A stretch of DNA of 64,000 bases from Theobroma cacao (lineage: Eukaryota > Streptophyta > Magnoliopsida > Malvales > Malvaceae). Shown in pieces: positions 14,601 through 26,557 of the stretch (its first letter is position 1; every line of letters starts with the position of its first letter). Both the position numbers and the translations under genes were made by a program. Where the stretch lies: positions 29,123,050-29,187,049 of the forward strand of contig NC_030858.1 in NCBI RefSeq assembly GCF_000208745.1, read 5' to 3'. The notes beneath the pieces were generated by a model. It did not search any database. It saw nothing but the letters and a program-made list of their open reading frames with translations, and was not told where the DNA came from.

Positions 14601-16394
14601 AACGAAAACTTACAGGTAGGAATTTTGCTGATCTCTTTATAATAGCTAATGCACTGCCAAGACAACTTGAGCGCTGTAATCAAATGAATTTTCTATTAAA
14701 TATAGAGAAAGAAAGAAAGAAAAGACACATGAATGAAGGGACGATAAATCTTTTGCAAAAACAGAAATAAAATTAAATTCACCATAAAATCTATAACAAT
14801 TTGACTTTGACTGAAAAAAAAATTAAGCATTAGGGAAATCTCCTTAACTTGAGTTATAATTTTATTTTATAAAGTTACAAGTATAAGTAAACAATCAACG
14901 ATCATATTTGAATAATAAGAAAAATAAACATACTAATAAGCATATAATTAGACAAAATCTAATATAAAATTGATCAACCCAAATATGTAAACCCGTACGT
15001 ATGGATAGACTTAATTATAGAAATGAAATATGTGTCAAGAAAAGTGAAACTAAAATTCTAGGTGTGTTGCAGTATTAATTGTCATGAGCAAAAACTAAGA
15101 AACATTTTTATGAATTTAGACATAACAGTGTTCATGGATCAAGTCAGATCAGAATTATTGAGCTTCTCTTTTTTTAAAAAAAAAAACAAAACACAAAATT
15201 TGAATTCGGCTCAACTTATCTATTTAATTATTATTTTCTATTAATACTTTAATATTTTATATATTTTTTTAAATTAAAATTTAATAATAAATTAATTGAT
15301 CAAGTTTGGATTAAAAATCTATGGCCAAACCCGACTATGACAGATTGAGCCCACACCTTAACCCGGTAACCTGCTCCTGGAAACCTTTACCCAGACATTT
15401 TATTTTACATACATCAATTGTGGCCAAAAAAGAAAAAGAAGACATTGATGAATGAGCAATTATGATACAAAGGATAAGTAAGCACCTGCGCTAAGACCCA
15501 TCCAACAAGCCAATCAATATCACTCCTGTGATTGCATATGACCAGAGCATGTTCTTTACCTAGAATTATTACAAACATTAAATGAAATGTTAAATGTGTG
15601 AAATTCGTCTATATGATCTGCACCAGTTTATAATCTTTCAACTAATACAAAATAATTTAGGCATTGAATTACTACAAAATCATCATCTTACCCATTAATT
15701 GAAATGTTGCTGCATCTGTGTACAAGTCAATCTGCAACCATAAGATATGACAAAATTTACTTCTTTAACACTCAGTAGAATAAAGGAATTTTAGCATATT
15801 AATGCTGCTAAATATATAAAGTAGAAGCATGGCATAACAAGTGTACTTCACCAAAATATTTTGATTGTAAAGATTCCAAGCATAGGTGGGATTGCTCCAT
15901 ACAATTAATCACATACAAGAACCCATAACAAGAACAAGAATATGAAACTTTCATAAAGAAAGAAAAAAATTAAGTGATGAACATGCTAGAGGCAAATGGA
16001 AGAGAAAAATATTGAAAACCTTAATGCTTGCCCACCAATCAATGAGCCATATGAGCTCCAACCATAATAATTCCACAATTACTTTGTTGGTCCTTCTGTA
16101 CAAACTCTTTGACAATGGCCGAAGGAGGACAAATAAAACTGCCTGAAAATAGATCTACATTATTAAAACAAATGTTTTCTTCATGAAAAATAAAAAGAAT
16201 AGTTTATAAAACAAATTAAATGTAGTAAATAATAAGAAAGTATAGAAAAGGGTACCCAAAAATAGACTCAAGAAAAGAGATAAAATGAATGGAAGGAGGC
16301 CTTGCTTAAATACCTGAATAAGATTAACAATGAGACCAGAGAGAATGAAGAGCACCCCAACAGGAACAACAACAAGTGCAGCTGGGATTGCCAT
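5677..16394 (-). CDS. LPAT2: 1-acyl-sn-glycerol-3-phosphate acyltransferase, LPAT2 type
   Basis: Transfers a fatty acyl group from acyl-CoA to lysophosphatidic acid, giving phosphatidic acid in the ER glycerolipid pathway. Coding exons (minus): 16314-16394, 16020-16142, 15692-15731, 15486-15559, 14614-14673, 8275-8352, 8039-8197, 7112-7237, 6867-6959, 5983-6069 and 5677-5895. All have GT-AG borders and the phases close to 379 codons, close to the usual LPAT2/3 length. Visible landmarks: an N-terminal membrane segment (residues 1-27), the catalytic NHRSDID block (91-97, H92 and D97 of the HX4D motif), the EGTR motif of FVEGTRF (172-175), SFVPVIY near 216-222, and two C-terminal hydrophobic segments (about 308-327 and 331-355). 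Intron 5 (8353-14613, 6261 bp) carries a Copia remnant and a long hairpin, yet the flanking exons are intact. The family is very secure; LPAT2 versus LPAT3 is less so. Confidence 0.93.
9357..13400 (+). mobile_element. Decayed Ty1/Copia retrotransposon in LPAT2 intron 5
   Basis: A stretch starting TG at 9357 (to about 9475) recurs at about 13088-13200. Both contain the phrase TTTTAGTTTGACTAGGATAT, so they are probably LTR remnants. Between them, on the plus strand and opposite to the host gene, lie Copia domains in order: zinc knuckle, protease, GAG-pre-integrase, integrase, reverse transcriptase, RNase H. All are broken by stops and frameshifts. The LTRs resemble each other for only about 110 bases and the outer right edge is not clear. 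The element is old and cannot be autonomous. Confidence 0.8.
9830..13002 (+). pseudogene. Copia gag-pol remnant
   Basis: The pieces, in Copia order, are as follows. A zinc-knuckle-like [10 protein letters not shown] lies near 9840-9870. The protease active-site phrase [17 protein letters not shown] lies near 10010-10060. A GAG-pre-integrase segment lies at 10144-10440, with frames ending near [13 protein letters not shown]. An integrase core lies near 10560-10900. Its tail contains [13 protein letters not shown] (10976-11302). Reverse transcriptase pieces at about 11600-12100 include GLKWVFKKK and RSLYGLTQS. RNase H at about 12500-13002 contains [13 protein letters not shown] and [11 protein letters not shown]. 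Internal stops and frameshifts separate nearly all segments, so no polyprotein can be made. The family assignment rests on domain order (integrase before reverse transcriptase), which is diagnostic for Copia. Confidence 0.85.
13501..13665. repeat. Near-perfect 64-bp inverted repeat with 37-bp loop
   Basis: The arm 13501-13564 is the reverse complement of 13602-13665 with one mismatch that I can see. The loop contains an inner 8-bp inverted pair (TTGCAAGT/ACTTGCAA). Part of the loop (TCCTTTATATAGRCTTGCAAG) recurs about 130 bp to the right, near 13699. It lies just past the Copia remnant inside LPAT2 intron 5, so the LPAT2 pre-mRNA would contain a long stable hairpin. It could be a foldback or MITE remnant, or a local inverted duplication. 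Confidence 0.9.
13740..14613. other. Rest of LPAT2 intron 5 without recognisable gene
   Basis: AT-rich intronic DNA with short recurring phrases such as GACAMAATCCTTT. A plus-strand open frame at 14168-14497 looks like chance. I see no domain and no clear element boundary. Confidence 0.5.
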
Positions 16395-18960
16395 GGATTT
16401 CTTTTACCTAAACCAGATTCTGCGAAGGGAGAGAAGGTCAATTGAAAAGAGAAAAAGAAACTGAGAGATGGTTAATGGGTTGTAGAGAAATGTTGCCAGA
16501 AATACACGTGGATTAGGCAGTCTTAAGAGCCCTTTATAGATGGGGGGCATCCTACGTACCATTGGGTGATTCTCCCCCTTTTTTGGGCATACATGGCGTA
16601 AATGAGAACATGCAGCAAGATTAAATTTTGCTTTTCTGTTAAGAACTCAAAATCCAAGCAAACCAAATCACCATAAAAAAAAAAAAACCAAAAACCCCCT
16701 CCAATCACTATGAAACAACACTTTGATTCTTCTTAATTTAAATAATGCTTTTGATCTTTTAACTATTAACATCGTTAATCCTCAATTAAACAAAAACTAA
16801 ATGCAACATCACATAAATATTTTAGAACAAATATGCCCCTTATATCATATTTAAAAAAAATTAGATAAATTTTCTTTAAAAGAATCTGCTTATCCTTCTC
16901 CCAAACTTGATCAGAACTGCTTACAGCATTCTTATTGCGAACTTTTTCACTTGATCCATGAGCTGCTCACACCCTTCATCCCTTTTGTAAAGTTACCGGT
17001 ACAGCTTGTTAGGTAGATGCAAACACTATCTTGTATTTTTTATATGTCGCTTCTTAGAAACACTGTGTTTACGTCTTAGAAGTTAATCTAGCTTGTAGCG
17101 GTAAGAATGTCAACGTTGTATCTAGTTGTTCAGGTTTAAAAATGGAAATCAATGGAAATGTTTTGGGTTTACGGTATTATGTTTATTGACACAAACAGAT
17201 TGGCAAAATATAATTTAGTTTCTAGGTTTGTACGTTTGTTGTAATGAATTCTCATTCTTGTTTAGAGGCTGTTGAAAATTTTCTTTTAAAAAACCGTTTA
17301 TCAGAAAAAGAAAAATCAAAAGAATTTTAATCTGAAAGTCATGAAAATTTAAAGTTGAAATTGAAAACCATAAACATATTTCTTAAAATAAAATTTATTG
17401 TCATCATACTTTTTATTTCTTCAATAGTTTGAGAATTTTTTTTCTTTGAGAAGAATAAATTAAAAGTAAATTTTTTATTCAATGATGAATATTTCACAAA
17501 ACAAGATTTTAAACCAAATCCATGTTGAATAACAAAATTAGGAAAAAAAAAAACACAAGTCAACCAATGTTAAAAACAAGATTTTGAACCCAAAAAAGAT
17601 AGAAAATTAAAAAAAGATAATATATAAAAAAGGAAAAAGACCTTGGCAAATGCAGCCTCCATGGGATCAATGTTAATAAAATCTTCTCCTCTTCAAAGGT
17701 AGTGACCAAGAAACTTTAACAATTTCTTTATATTTCTTTTTTCTTTCAAATCAAAATTTCTTTAGTTAAAAGAGCAAGAGTTGTGAGAAAAAGAAAAGCA
17801 AAACAAAATTCAAAGAGAAAAGAAAAAATTGTTCAAGCAACACGAAGAAAAAAAAAGAAATTGGAAGAATGTTTGTTGATTATTACAAGATTTTTCAAGT
17901 GGACTAAAATGCAAAATATGAAAATTTAAAAAAAGCTTATCAAAATTCCTTTAGTTTTTTGGTTTTTATTTTTTGGTTTAAGGTTTTTGGGAGAGAAGAA
18001 AGATTGAGCAGTTTTTTAAGAGGGTATTTGAGTCTGAAATGTTTATATGATATTAGGTTACATTTTTTAACAGTTAAGTATCTGTATTAACAATTAAAGG
18101 ATCAAAAATATCATTTTTAAGATAAGAAAAATCAAAATATATTTTTTTAAATGATTAAGGGAAGGTTTTTAGATTTTACCAAATACAATATATCAACCTC
18201 TCTTTTAACATCAATGTCTATGAATTTGTCAATTTTCTACCCTAATATATGAAAATTATTCTTGTCTTAACAATACTTTTGATGAATGCATGAGTACGTG
18301 AATGATATCAGCAAAGTGAATTAATGCTTGGAAAATTGTCCTATATATGCACTTGATGTTACATGTTTTTTAACTCTACAAGCAAACCCAAATAAAAAAA
18401 ATATACGAGTAGATCATTGAACAAATGATTTATGTATCAATTATCTAAGCTTGTCAATAGAGTTAAAATATTGAGGAAAATGTAAAAAATGGACCTCCTG
18501 ATAAGGTAATTTCAGAAATAATCATCCATATAAAGTTATCTATTTCTAACCAAAAAGAAGCATGAGTAGACCAAAATGCCCTTAAAAACATTATTTCAAA
18601 TTAAGCTCTCGATATCTCCCTCCATCCAAAGAGAAAATAGAAATAAAAGCTCAGTTGTTTGAGCTCACCCATCTTTCTCTCTTAGCTCTCTGAATTCTCT
18701 CAACTCTGTCAACTTTCTGTTGAGCACCATCATCATCATCAACTCTCTCAACTCTTTAAACTGTATGAGCTCTGTCAACTCTCTGTTGAGCACCATCGTC
18801 ATCGGGTTGTGGTCTATCTCTCGACATTTGGCCATATTGTTGTAGATTAACAAACCCTGTAGTAGAGATGACATCAAGGTATGTTATTGGGTTTATTGCT
18901 GCAACACTTAAATTTCTGAAACATTTGGTGTAAATTAGAGTATGGATTAGAAACATTGCC
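16395..18960. other. Upstream region of LPAT2 and intergenic DNA
   Basis: The part next to 16394 must hold the LPAT2 promoter and 5' leader; I could not pick a TATA box with confidence. The rest is very AT-rich. Near 18690-18800 a stretch of roughly 60-70 bp containing CTGTCAACT and CTGTTGAGCACCATC is present twice in tandem. A possible splice donor (ATCAAG followed by GTATGT) lies at 18878/18879, just left of the MULE inverted repeat. Confidence 0.5.
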
Positions 18961-18969
18961 CAGAGTTGT

Positions 18970-19290
18970 TACACGCCATACATGTATAACATGTGTTTAC
19001 GTTATTTTAGCGAGTCACGACATTGGTTATTTTAGGACAGTTCGTGTAACGAGTCAGTAATTACACTAATTGGCGTGTCACACGCCATGAGTATTTTAGG
19101 CCAGTTCGTATAAGGACACAGTAATTATAGTGATTGGCGTGTTAGCGTTGGCATGTTACAACATTTTACGTTATATGCATGGCGTGTTACAACATTTTAC
19201 ATTATAGGCATAGCGTGTTATAACATTTTACGTTATATGCATGGCGTGTTATAACATTTTACATTATATGCATGTCGTGTTACAACGTGA
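18970..19290 (+). repeat. Left inverted repeat of the MULE with internal 31-bp array
   Basis: The block containing GTCACGACATTGGTTATTTTAGG, GAGTCAGTAATTACACTAAT and AGTAATTATAGTGATTGG recurs in reverse complement at 28500-28720. The inner part (about 19151-19286) is a tandem array of about four 31-bp units, each starting GCGTGTTAYAACATTTTAC. The right repeat has only about two such units, so the array has changed length since the repeats were identical. Confidence 0.85.
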
Positions 19291-19369
19291 CTGACAAATT
19301 CTAGAGCACGGCATGTCATGTAATGTGTTAAAATGATTGACAAATTATTGTTGTTTTCAAAATTTCAAT

Positions 19370-22233
19370 GGGGTTCCAATTGTGCGACTTGTGATAAGAC
19401 ACGATAGTCAGTAGGTGGATGGCATTTACAAGGGTGGTGAGTCATGAATGCAGGGGGTTATGAGTGATTTGTCGTTTGTGGGATTGATGAAGCTGGTTGA
19501 AGATGTTGTCGGGGTAAACTCAGAAATTGACGAGATTGAGTTACATACATTGATCAGTACACCCGGAGAGCTATCACAGTCAATTATCAAGGATGATGAG
19601 GATGTTGCATTAATTCTGCTAGAACAAAAGAATGTTCTAGCTGTGTGTGTTAGCGTTAAGGGACGCCAAACAAATGTTATGTCACATTAAAAAGCTGAAC
19701 AACATGGTAATCAGTTCAATCAAAATGAGATTTACAATGCTTCACATATACCACAGTATTCGGTCCGTAACCCACAACAATGGCAATTGAAGTATGCACA
19801 AGAGTTTGTGCAGCCCGGTAGACACATGACATTCACAGAACAATTTGTTGCACAATTTCGATCAGGATGTGCATCGAATCAATTAGTTACTTGTGTCCAA
19901 CAAATGCAACAATCAAGTGAAACTGTACAGGGTGTAATGGCATTTTCAAATGAGAATGTGACATTTGAGGACAACACTACAATATTGAAGGGTGACACTG
20001 CGACGCCTGAGGATAATATTGCATCTGATGAGGGAAATGAGGATTTGTTCCCTACTGGTGAAGATAGATTTGATGACAATTCGGATGATAGGCCTGATGA
20101 ATGGCATGATGAAAGTTCAGACGATGACTAGCTTTATGACAATGACATTCCAATTTGCAATAATGTTGAAAGTGAACCGGAACCTGTTGGAGGTGTTAAT
20201 GTAGGAGATGTTTAGTGTGATGACCCCATATACAATAACCCTATCGCTGTTGAGAACGGGATTCATTCCCCTAGTACATTGCTTTATGACAGTTGTCAAG
20301 AAAAGGGAAATGCAGGGATATCTCGTACGTGGGTAATTCCAGGTGCAGAAAAGTTCTCCTTCTAAACAATTACAACTGAAGAGTTGACATGTGCCGATGA
20401 TCGCTTATACAAAGGAAGAATATTTTCCTCGAAGGCCGAGTTGAAACAAGCTTTGAACATGTTGGCTCTAAAAAGCAGTTTGGGATAAGAGTAAAAAGGT
20501 CATGTAAAGCTCGTTATAAGGTTGGTTGCAAGGACAAGGCATGCAAGTTCAATGTGTGTGCAACAAAGTTACCTAAAGAAAGAGAATATTGGCAAGTTCG
20601 GACGTTCCACAAAGTACACATGTGAACTGTCAATGGTTTGCAAGGGCGATTTACAACCGCGAATGCGAAGATAATTGATGAACTTATGTCACACAAACTT
20701 CAGGCTAATGGAGTAGCATTGAGACCTAAAAACATAATTGGTGAGATGAAGGTTCAGTGGGGATTGAAATGCTTGTATGGTAAGGCTGGCAAGCGAAGGA
20801 GTATGCGAAGAGGCATGTTGTTGGTCCCTCGGAGGAGTCATTTTAACTACTACCCTCGTATTTTTATATGTTGGAACAAGAAAATCCCGGCACAGTCACT
20901 GTAGTGGCTACTAATGAAGCAAAAAGATTCAATATTGTTTCTAGGCATACGAGTCTTGTATTTAGTGGTTTAGAGATGTAATGTGTCCTACGATTGCAAT
21001 TGATGCGATACATCAGAAAGGCAAGTTCAAGGGTGTTTTGTTTGTCATTGTATGCAAATATGCGAACAAGTGCGTATATCTAGTTACGTTTGGCATCAGC
21101 TATGTTGAGGACAAAGACTCGTGGACGTGGTTTCTTAGCAACCTGCGTGATGCGGTTGGTTGCCCTGAAAACACTATGTTCATTTTTTACCAGCATCTCG
21201 GCATTAAGAAAGTAATCCAAAATGCATACCCAGAAGCACACCACTGTTTATACGGGTACCACTTGAAAAAAAACTTTAAAAACAAGTTCAAGCGCAACGA
21301 CGTTTCTATAATTTTCACCCTTTCTCGAGATTGCTATAAGGTTTCTGATTTCAACAGACATATGAACCGCTCAAGCAGATTCACGTAGGAGCCCATGCTG
21401 ACCTTATGAGAATAGTCCCTAAGAAATGGGCACGTGCCTGTTCACTTGCAAGGCGATACCAAATAATGACATCCAATATTGCGGAATGTGTTAACTCATG
21501 CTTGAAGCATGCAAGACAAATGCCAATCACTGTTTGGATCGAGTTCATTAGAGACATGTTCCAGCATTGGTTCCATGACCGGTACGAGGAAGTCGTCAAG
21601 GTGACCACGCCTTTCAGCCCTTGGGTTGCCAGACAGTTAAGCAAACGGTTCAATGATGCACATCGCTTTGTGGTTAAACCTATCAATTGAGTGGAGTTCA
21701 AAGTTAAAGACGGAAAGATGGACGGACTTGTAAACCTGTCCATGAAGACGTGTTCATGTTGTGAGTTCCAAATAGATTTACTGCCATGCAGCCATGCCAT
21801 TGCAGCAATAAGGTTAGAATATCTTTATTTCTTATTTGAACCCTAATTAACATAGTATTTACATTATGCTTGAACATTTAGTTCATTGTGTTTTTCAGTA
21901 AATGCAAACGTGAAGTCATTGAATTCTGTGTTGACTAATATAACACAACCGTTTTGGTGAAGAGTTATGCGGGGTCCATTCACCACGGTAGGGCATCCTA
22001 ATGAGTGGGACATCCCCTTTCATGTGAAACAAATTGTCTTCTTGCCACCACCTTGGCAAGGCCAAGCAGGAAAACCTAGGAGGATAAGGATTCCATCGAC
22101 TGGTGAAGGCAGTCAAGCACGAAGATGTTCGCAATGCAAGAGATACGAGCATAATAGACAAAATTACGCATCCCCATTTGCAGTTCCATCCACAAATCTG
22201 GCACCATTTCCAAGTCAATCGGCGCCTCCATGA
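19370..22233 (+). pseudogene. MuDR-type MULE transposase, decayed
   Basis: Encoded the transposase that would mobilise the element. In order I see: an N-terminal MuDR/PB1-like part (19400-19690, DLSFVGLMKLVEDVVG); an acidic linker rich in D and E (19990-20130); the MuDR DNA-binding-type segment (about 20410-20640, YKGRIFSSKAELKQAL and phrases with spaced Cys/His); the DDE core (20970-21390, AIDAIHQKGKFKGVLF, then HLGIKKVIQNAYPEAHHC); the region around SNIAECVNSCLKHAR (about 21470); the SWIM zinc finger CSCCEF...LPCSHAIAA (about 21750-21810); and a C-terminal zinc-knuckle-like CSQCKRYEHNRQNY in which the last Cys is replaced. Many stops and frameshifts interrupt it. The usual Asp before the HLGI phrase is absent (FYQHLGI at about 21187-21207). 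A pseudogene of a recognisable family. Confidence 0.85.
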
Positions 22234-23160
22234 GTGCGCCGACTGAAAGCATGTTCAAGTTGCAGACAAACTAGTCACACACGCAACAACTATCCAATAC
22301 GAAGGACAATGTCTGAAAACGTAGAGTGTCTTGTGGATGAAGACAACTTGTCGGCCTAACTAAATGTGTAACCCATGTGCAATACCTTTGTCACAATTTG
22401 CTCTTACAGTAGCTTACATTCATTCATATTTGGATTTTATGTTTGTTAGTTTCCTTTTGTAGATGAGTCTTTATTTTTTTTATTAATTTTGTAGATATAT
22501 TATTTGATTATTCATTTCATTTTGTTCGTAATTTTGAACACTGAATGGACTTGCGAAGTCTTTATATTATTACCCCCTTTCTCACATTTTATTACTACTT
22601 GTATTAAATAATTAATGATTTAATTTAATTCCTTTCTATTTTATTTGATTTAACCTTTTATGTTTTTACAATCAAATCTCTTAAAGGATATAAAATTAAT
22701 TCATTTAACTTTAGTAGCTTTCTAAATCCTAATATTCAATTTCTTTTTGTAAATTTTTAATTACAACATTTATTTTATCTTATTAATACCTCCATATAAA
22801 ACTTTAAGCCAATCACTTAACAAAATAATAATAATATTGTACCAAAGAGTTTACTTCAAAGGATGCAAGTATAGAAAGAGAAAATTTTCGACTAATTAAA
22901 AACATATCATATGAAATTTAAGATTAAAACACATGATTTGACCAAAAAAATTTAAAAAATTTATGGATCATCCAATCAAATTTCATCTATGAATCATCAT
23001 AATTATTTTTTATTCAATTAAAACATTTTAAAAATAAAATTGAAATATAAGGATGAAAATGAACAAAAAAATATATTATGCTAAGCTAGTAAAAGAAATG
23101 CCACATGGCATTTTTGATCATCTGGTATCGGGGTTGAGATTAGGTTGTAATTGGTAGATG
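22234..23160. other. AT-rich centre of the MULE between its two convergent genes
   Basis: It holds the last remnants of the transposase C-terminus up to about 22360, then very AT-rich DNA without frames. It would contain the 3' ends of both convergent transcription units. No other structure was seen. Confidence 0.5.
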
Positions 23161-23172
23161 TCAATGACATCT

Positions 23173-23640
23173 TGTGGTGACACGCTGAGTGGAAGCAGAT
23201 ACTTGACGTGACACGTTGAGTGCATGCAGATTTCTGTGGTGACACGCTGACTTCTTGCAGTATTGTGGGATGACATGGTACACCCCATCTTGTGGTGACA
23301 CGCTGAGTGGAAACAGATACTTGGCGTGACATGCTGAGTGCATGCAGATTTTGGTGGTGACACGTTGACTTCTTACAGTATTGTGGGGTGACATGGCACA
23401 CTCCAATTGTGGTGACACGCTGAGTGGAAGCAGATACTTGGCCTGACACGCTAAGTGCATGCAGATTTTGGTGGTGACACGTTGACTTCTTGCAGTATTG
23501 TGGGGTGACACGGCACGCTCCAATTGTGGTGACACGCTGAGTGGAAGTAAATATTTGGCATGACATGCTAACTTATTCTAGTATTGAGGGGTGACACGTC
23601 ATGCCCCAATGGGGTGACACGCCACGTGGTTACAGTATTA
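23173..23640. repeat. 117-bp tandem repeat, about four units
   Basis: The phrase TGTGGTGACACGCTGAGTGG starts at 23173, 23291, 23408 and 23525, giving a period of 117-118 bp. The fourth unit diverges and runs out near 23640. Each unit contains GTGACACG-type submotifs several times. Long open frames on the minus strand here arise from the repeat and are not genes. Confidence 0.92.
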
Positions 23641-25480
23641 ATTTAAAGGCACTGTGTTTGAATTGAGAAAGAAAAAGTAATGTATAAAATGTACGAATAT
23701 TAAAATTAATAAAATTAATTGTATATACAAAAAAATGTATAGACAAGGGCTGATATGTTCAGGGTTCGCTCTCACAACTGTTGAAAAAAATTTCTAGAGT
23801 GTATTAGCGATGCATATTTGCAATCATATTTTGCTTTAAGTCTGATTGATTTCGATTGCAAAATATCATCAAAGTACCCTATCATGAACATACCGCAACT
23901 AACACTATCATTCTGCCGATGCACTATAGCTTTTGGCAAATGAATTTCCAATGGCATCGGCATCAAATCCCATGTCTTTCAGTGTGTTTTGTTGAAATAA
24001 CCGGCTTGGTGGTAGATGGTTGGCATAATTGTCGTAAGGGTGTCATCTGAGCTGCAAGCACTCCGTTATCCTTAGCATCCGAAGTTCTTGCGGAGTCCAC
24101 CACCTTGATCGTCCACCTCACCAAGTCGATCTTCGCTACCACCCAATACCCACCCACATTGTAAGGCGTGAGGATGAAATCGACATTTTCCCATTTTTAG
24201 CCGTATGTCGACTTCTCACCCTCCATGTACCCCCGCAACTCATCCGAAATTTTCATAGTGGACCGAGTATCTTCAATTGGAAATGTGGTGTGTAGTATAT
24301 GAATGGTGTCCTGTGAAGCATGTATACATTAGCTTACACTCATTACAATCAAAAACTTAGTATTTTCATAATTGAAAATTTTTCAAATAAACTTACGAAG
24401 AATATTGTGTCAACCACGCATGCACTGGTAGTGTACAGCTTTGACTTTGGTCCTGCATCCGCTTTCAAAGTACGTTGAGTCATGCGTCTATTTGTTCACT
24501 AGTCATTTCTTCTTTGGGATCCTCTAATATTGTGAAAAAGTTAGCCCCTTGATCTCCTAAGATCTCGACGTTACGCCTGCATATGTAACAAAATGAGTTT
24601 GAAAAGCCTTGGTGAATTAATGTTTCATTAAAAAATAATATTTGAAATGTTATTTATGAGCTTACCTCGCACACTTGTCTTTCTTGAAAGCTTCGTACGT
24701 TTCAACTGTTGTGCTCCTTACATCCCGGCGACTCAATGAAAGGTCGACGTACTGGCTTGCCCTATATTTGCTCTCCATTTTTAGCCGTGCCCGCTCAATT
24801 AGGTCTGAAATTTGTGTTGCACGATGATGGACATCAGATGACTCAAGTGACGATAACCGTGACCCGCTGGCTTTAGGAGTGCTTTGAGGAAGATGGTCCT
24901 CTCTTGCTGCTGCCTCGACTAATGCATCGGTATGAGGAAGATGCTCTCCTTCAGCCATGACTGAGTGAAGGTCCCCCTCTCTTCCTGTAGATGCATCGAT
25001 AACCAAATCGACCTCAAAAATAGGGTCTCCTTCAGCATCATCTGATTGAAGGGTCACATCCCCTGCCACAGCATCATCTAGATCGACATCAAGAATAGGG
25101 TCTCGGTCAGCACCAACAACGTCATCGTGAATGTGAACACCAGATTCATCATGTTGCCCATCATCAGCATCATCGTAGTCATCACCAACATCGTGAGATG
25201 AAGGACCGCCCTACAAAATGACACAAATAGGAAAATCCATTAGCTCATAAAATAACACAAACCGTAAACCGAGAACAAAAAATAGAACTACACCTACTAA
25301 ACGTAAACGATTGATATATGAGCGAAGATAGAATAACATACCTATGATTTCAGGCCATCTAGAATCCGAGCAACGACACGGTCCTTAAACGTCTGTATCG
25401 CCAAAGTCAATGACTGAATTGAAGCCTTCAGCTCTAACATGTCTTTTTTATACCGGTGCATGATCCGTCGCAACTGACGC

Positions 25481-26510
25481 CAGGGGCGGCCCAATAAGTT
25501 CAAAGGCCTAAAGTGAAATATTCAAATGAGGTTTTTTTTATTGAAATTAAAAAATAATTATTAAAATTTTATTTTTCTAGCTTTTTGAGATGCAAAATTT
25601 TTAATTAAACTTTTATAATCATGTTCTTCTAATATTTCTTTTTCAATTGATAATACAACTAATCCATTTAATCTTTCTTGAGACATTATTGATCTTAAAT
25701 AAGATTTTATTAATTTTAGTTTTGAAAAACTTCTTTCTCCTGAAGCAACACTTACTAGAATTGTTAATATTATTCTAAAAATATTTAACTATTATGATTA
25801 TCTTATATTTTTTAAATGGCTAATATAAAATCAACAATCAAAATTTCTAATTCAAATAAATCAACTATTACATAAAATAAAAATAATATAACAATATAAT
25901 ATAAACTCTAAATTAAAGTAATAAAATCTGTAAATATTAGAACAATAGTATCTAATTGTTGAATGCTTATTGCAAACCGCAAATGAGGCTCATAGTTTTA
26001 TGAAAATAATAAAAGAATAGACTTCTTGTGTATTTTTTGGAGAAAAATTAAAGTTAAAGGAAGAAAGAGCAAATGAGAAAGGAAGATTTCAAAAGTAGAT
26101 ATTATACATTGAAAATAAATAATTAGTTTTATATATAGGGAAAAAATAGCTGTTGGAAATCATTAAATGCGTTGATTGGAAATAAGAGAAATAAGTGAGA
26201 AAAAAAATTACTGTTGGAGATAATTAAATACATATGACTATTAGTTTATTGGAAATAAGAGAATATAGTTGAAAATTAATAACATTCTAGAAATAAGGAA
26301 GTAATAGAAGTTTGAGATTTATTAGGCACATAATTAAAAAAGTGAAAGAACAAATAATTTTATTAATTATTTTTTATTTTTATATATTTTTAATATAATT
26401 AATTATATTATAATTATTATAAAATTATAAATCTTTCCTAAAATTGAGGCCTCCCCAAATTGGGGGCCTAAAGCGCTTGCTTGGGTGGCTTCACCCAAGG
26501 GCCGGCCTTG
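25481..26510 (-). mobile_element. Truncated Tip100-type hAT transposon inside the Ulp1 gene
   Basis: The left end is CAGGGGCGGCCCAATAAG; the right end read in reverse begins CAAGGCCGGCCCTTGG. This is an imperfect terminal inverted repeat of the Tip100/hAT type. The flanks ACTGACGC (25473-25480) and GCTGACGC (26511-26518) are an 8-bp target duplication with one difference, as expected for hAT. Only the end of the transposase is left inside (25561-25758, minus). The length of 1030 bp indicates an internal deletion derivative. Confidence 0.85.
25561..25758 (-). pseudogene. C-terminal hAT-dimerisation fragment of a Tip100-like transposase
   Basis: This 65-codon frame ending in a stop contains SGERSFSKLKLIKSYLRS and SQERLNGLVVLSIEKEIL. 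That is the strongly conserved dimerisation end of Tip100-type hAT transposases, often annotated in plants as TTF-type zinc finger protein with hAT dimerisation domain. No upstream DDE core is present. The open frame over this stretch suggests a fairly recent insertion. Confidence 0.85.
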
Positions 26511-26557
26511 GCTGACGCTTCGTGACTACTCCGTCATTAACTCTTATCGAATGGGTC

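Noticed and set aside
18665..18956. Two overlapping minus-strand frames with RELTEL/REFREL repeats
   Set aside because: They come from a short tandem duplication, and nothing else supports a coding region.
19151..19290. Possible CRISPR-like direct repeats
   Set aside because: The 31-bp units are contiguous with no unique spacers, and the genome is a plant; they are part of a MULE inverted repeat.
23081..23566. Minus-strand frames of 81-161 codons with a repeated Cys/His-looking peptide
   Set aside because: They are translations of the 117-bp tandem repeat in several frames; there is no independent start, domain or gene context.
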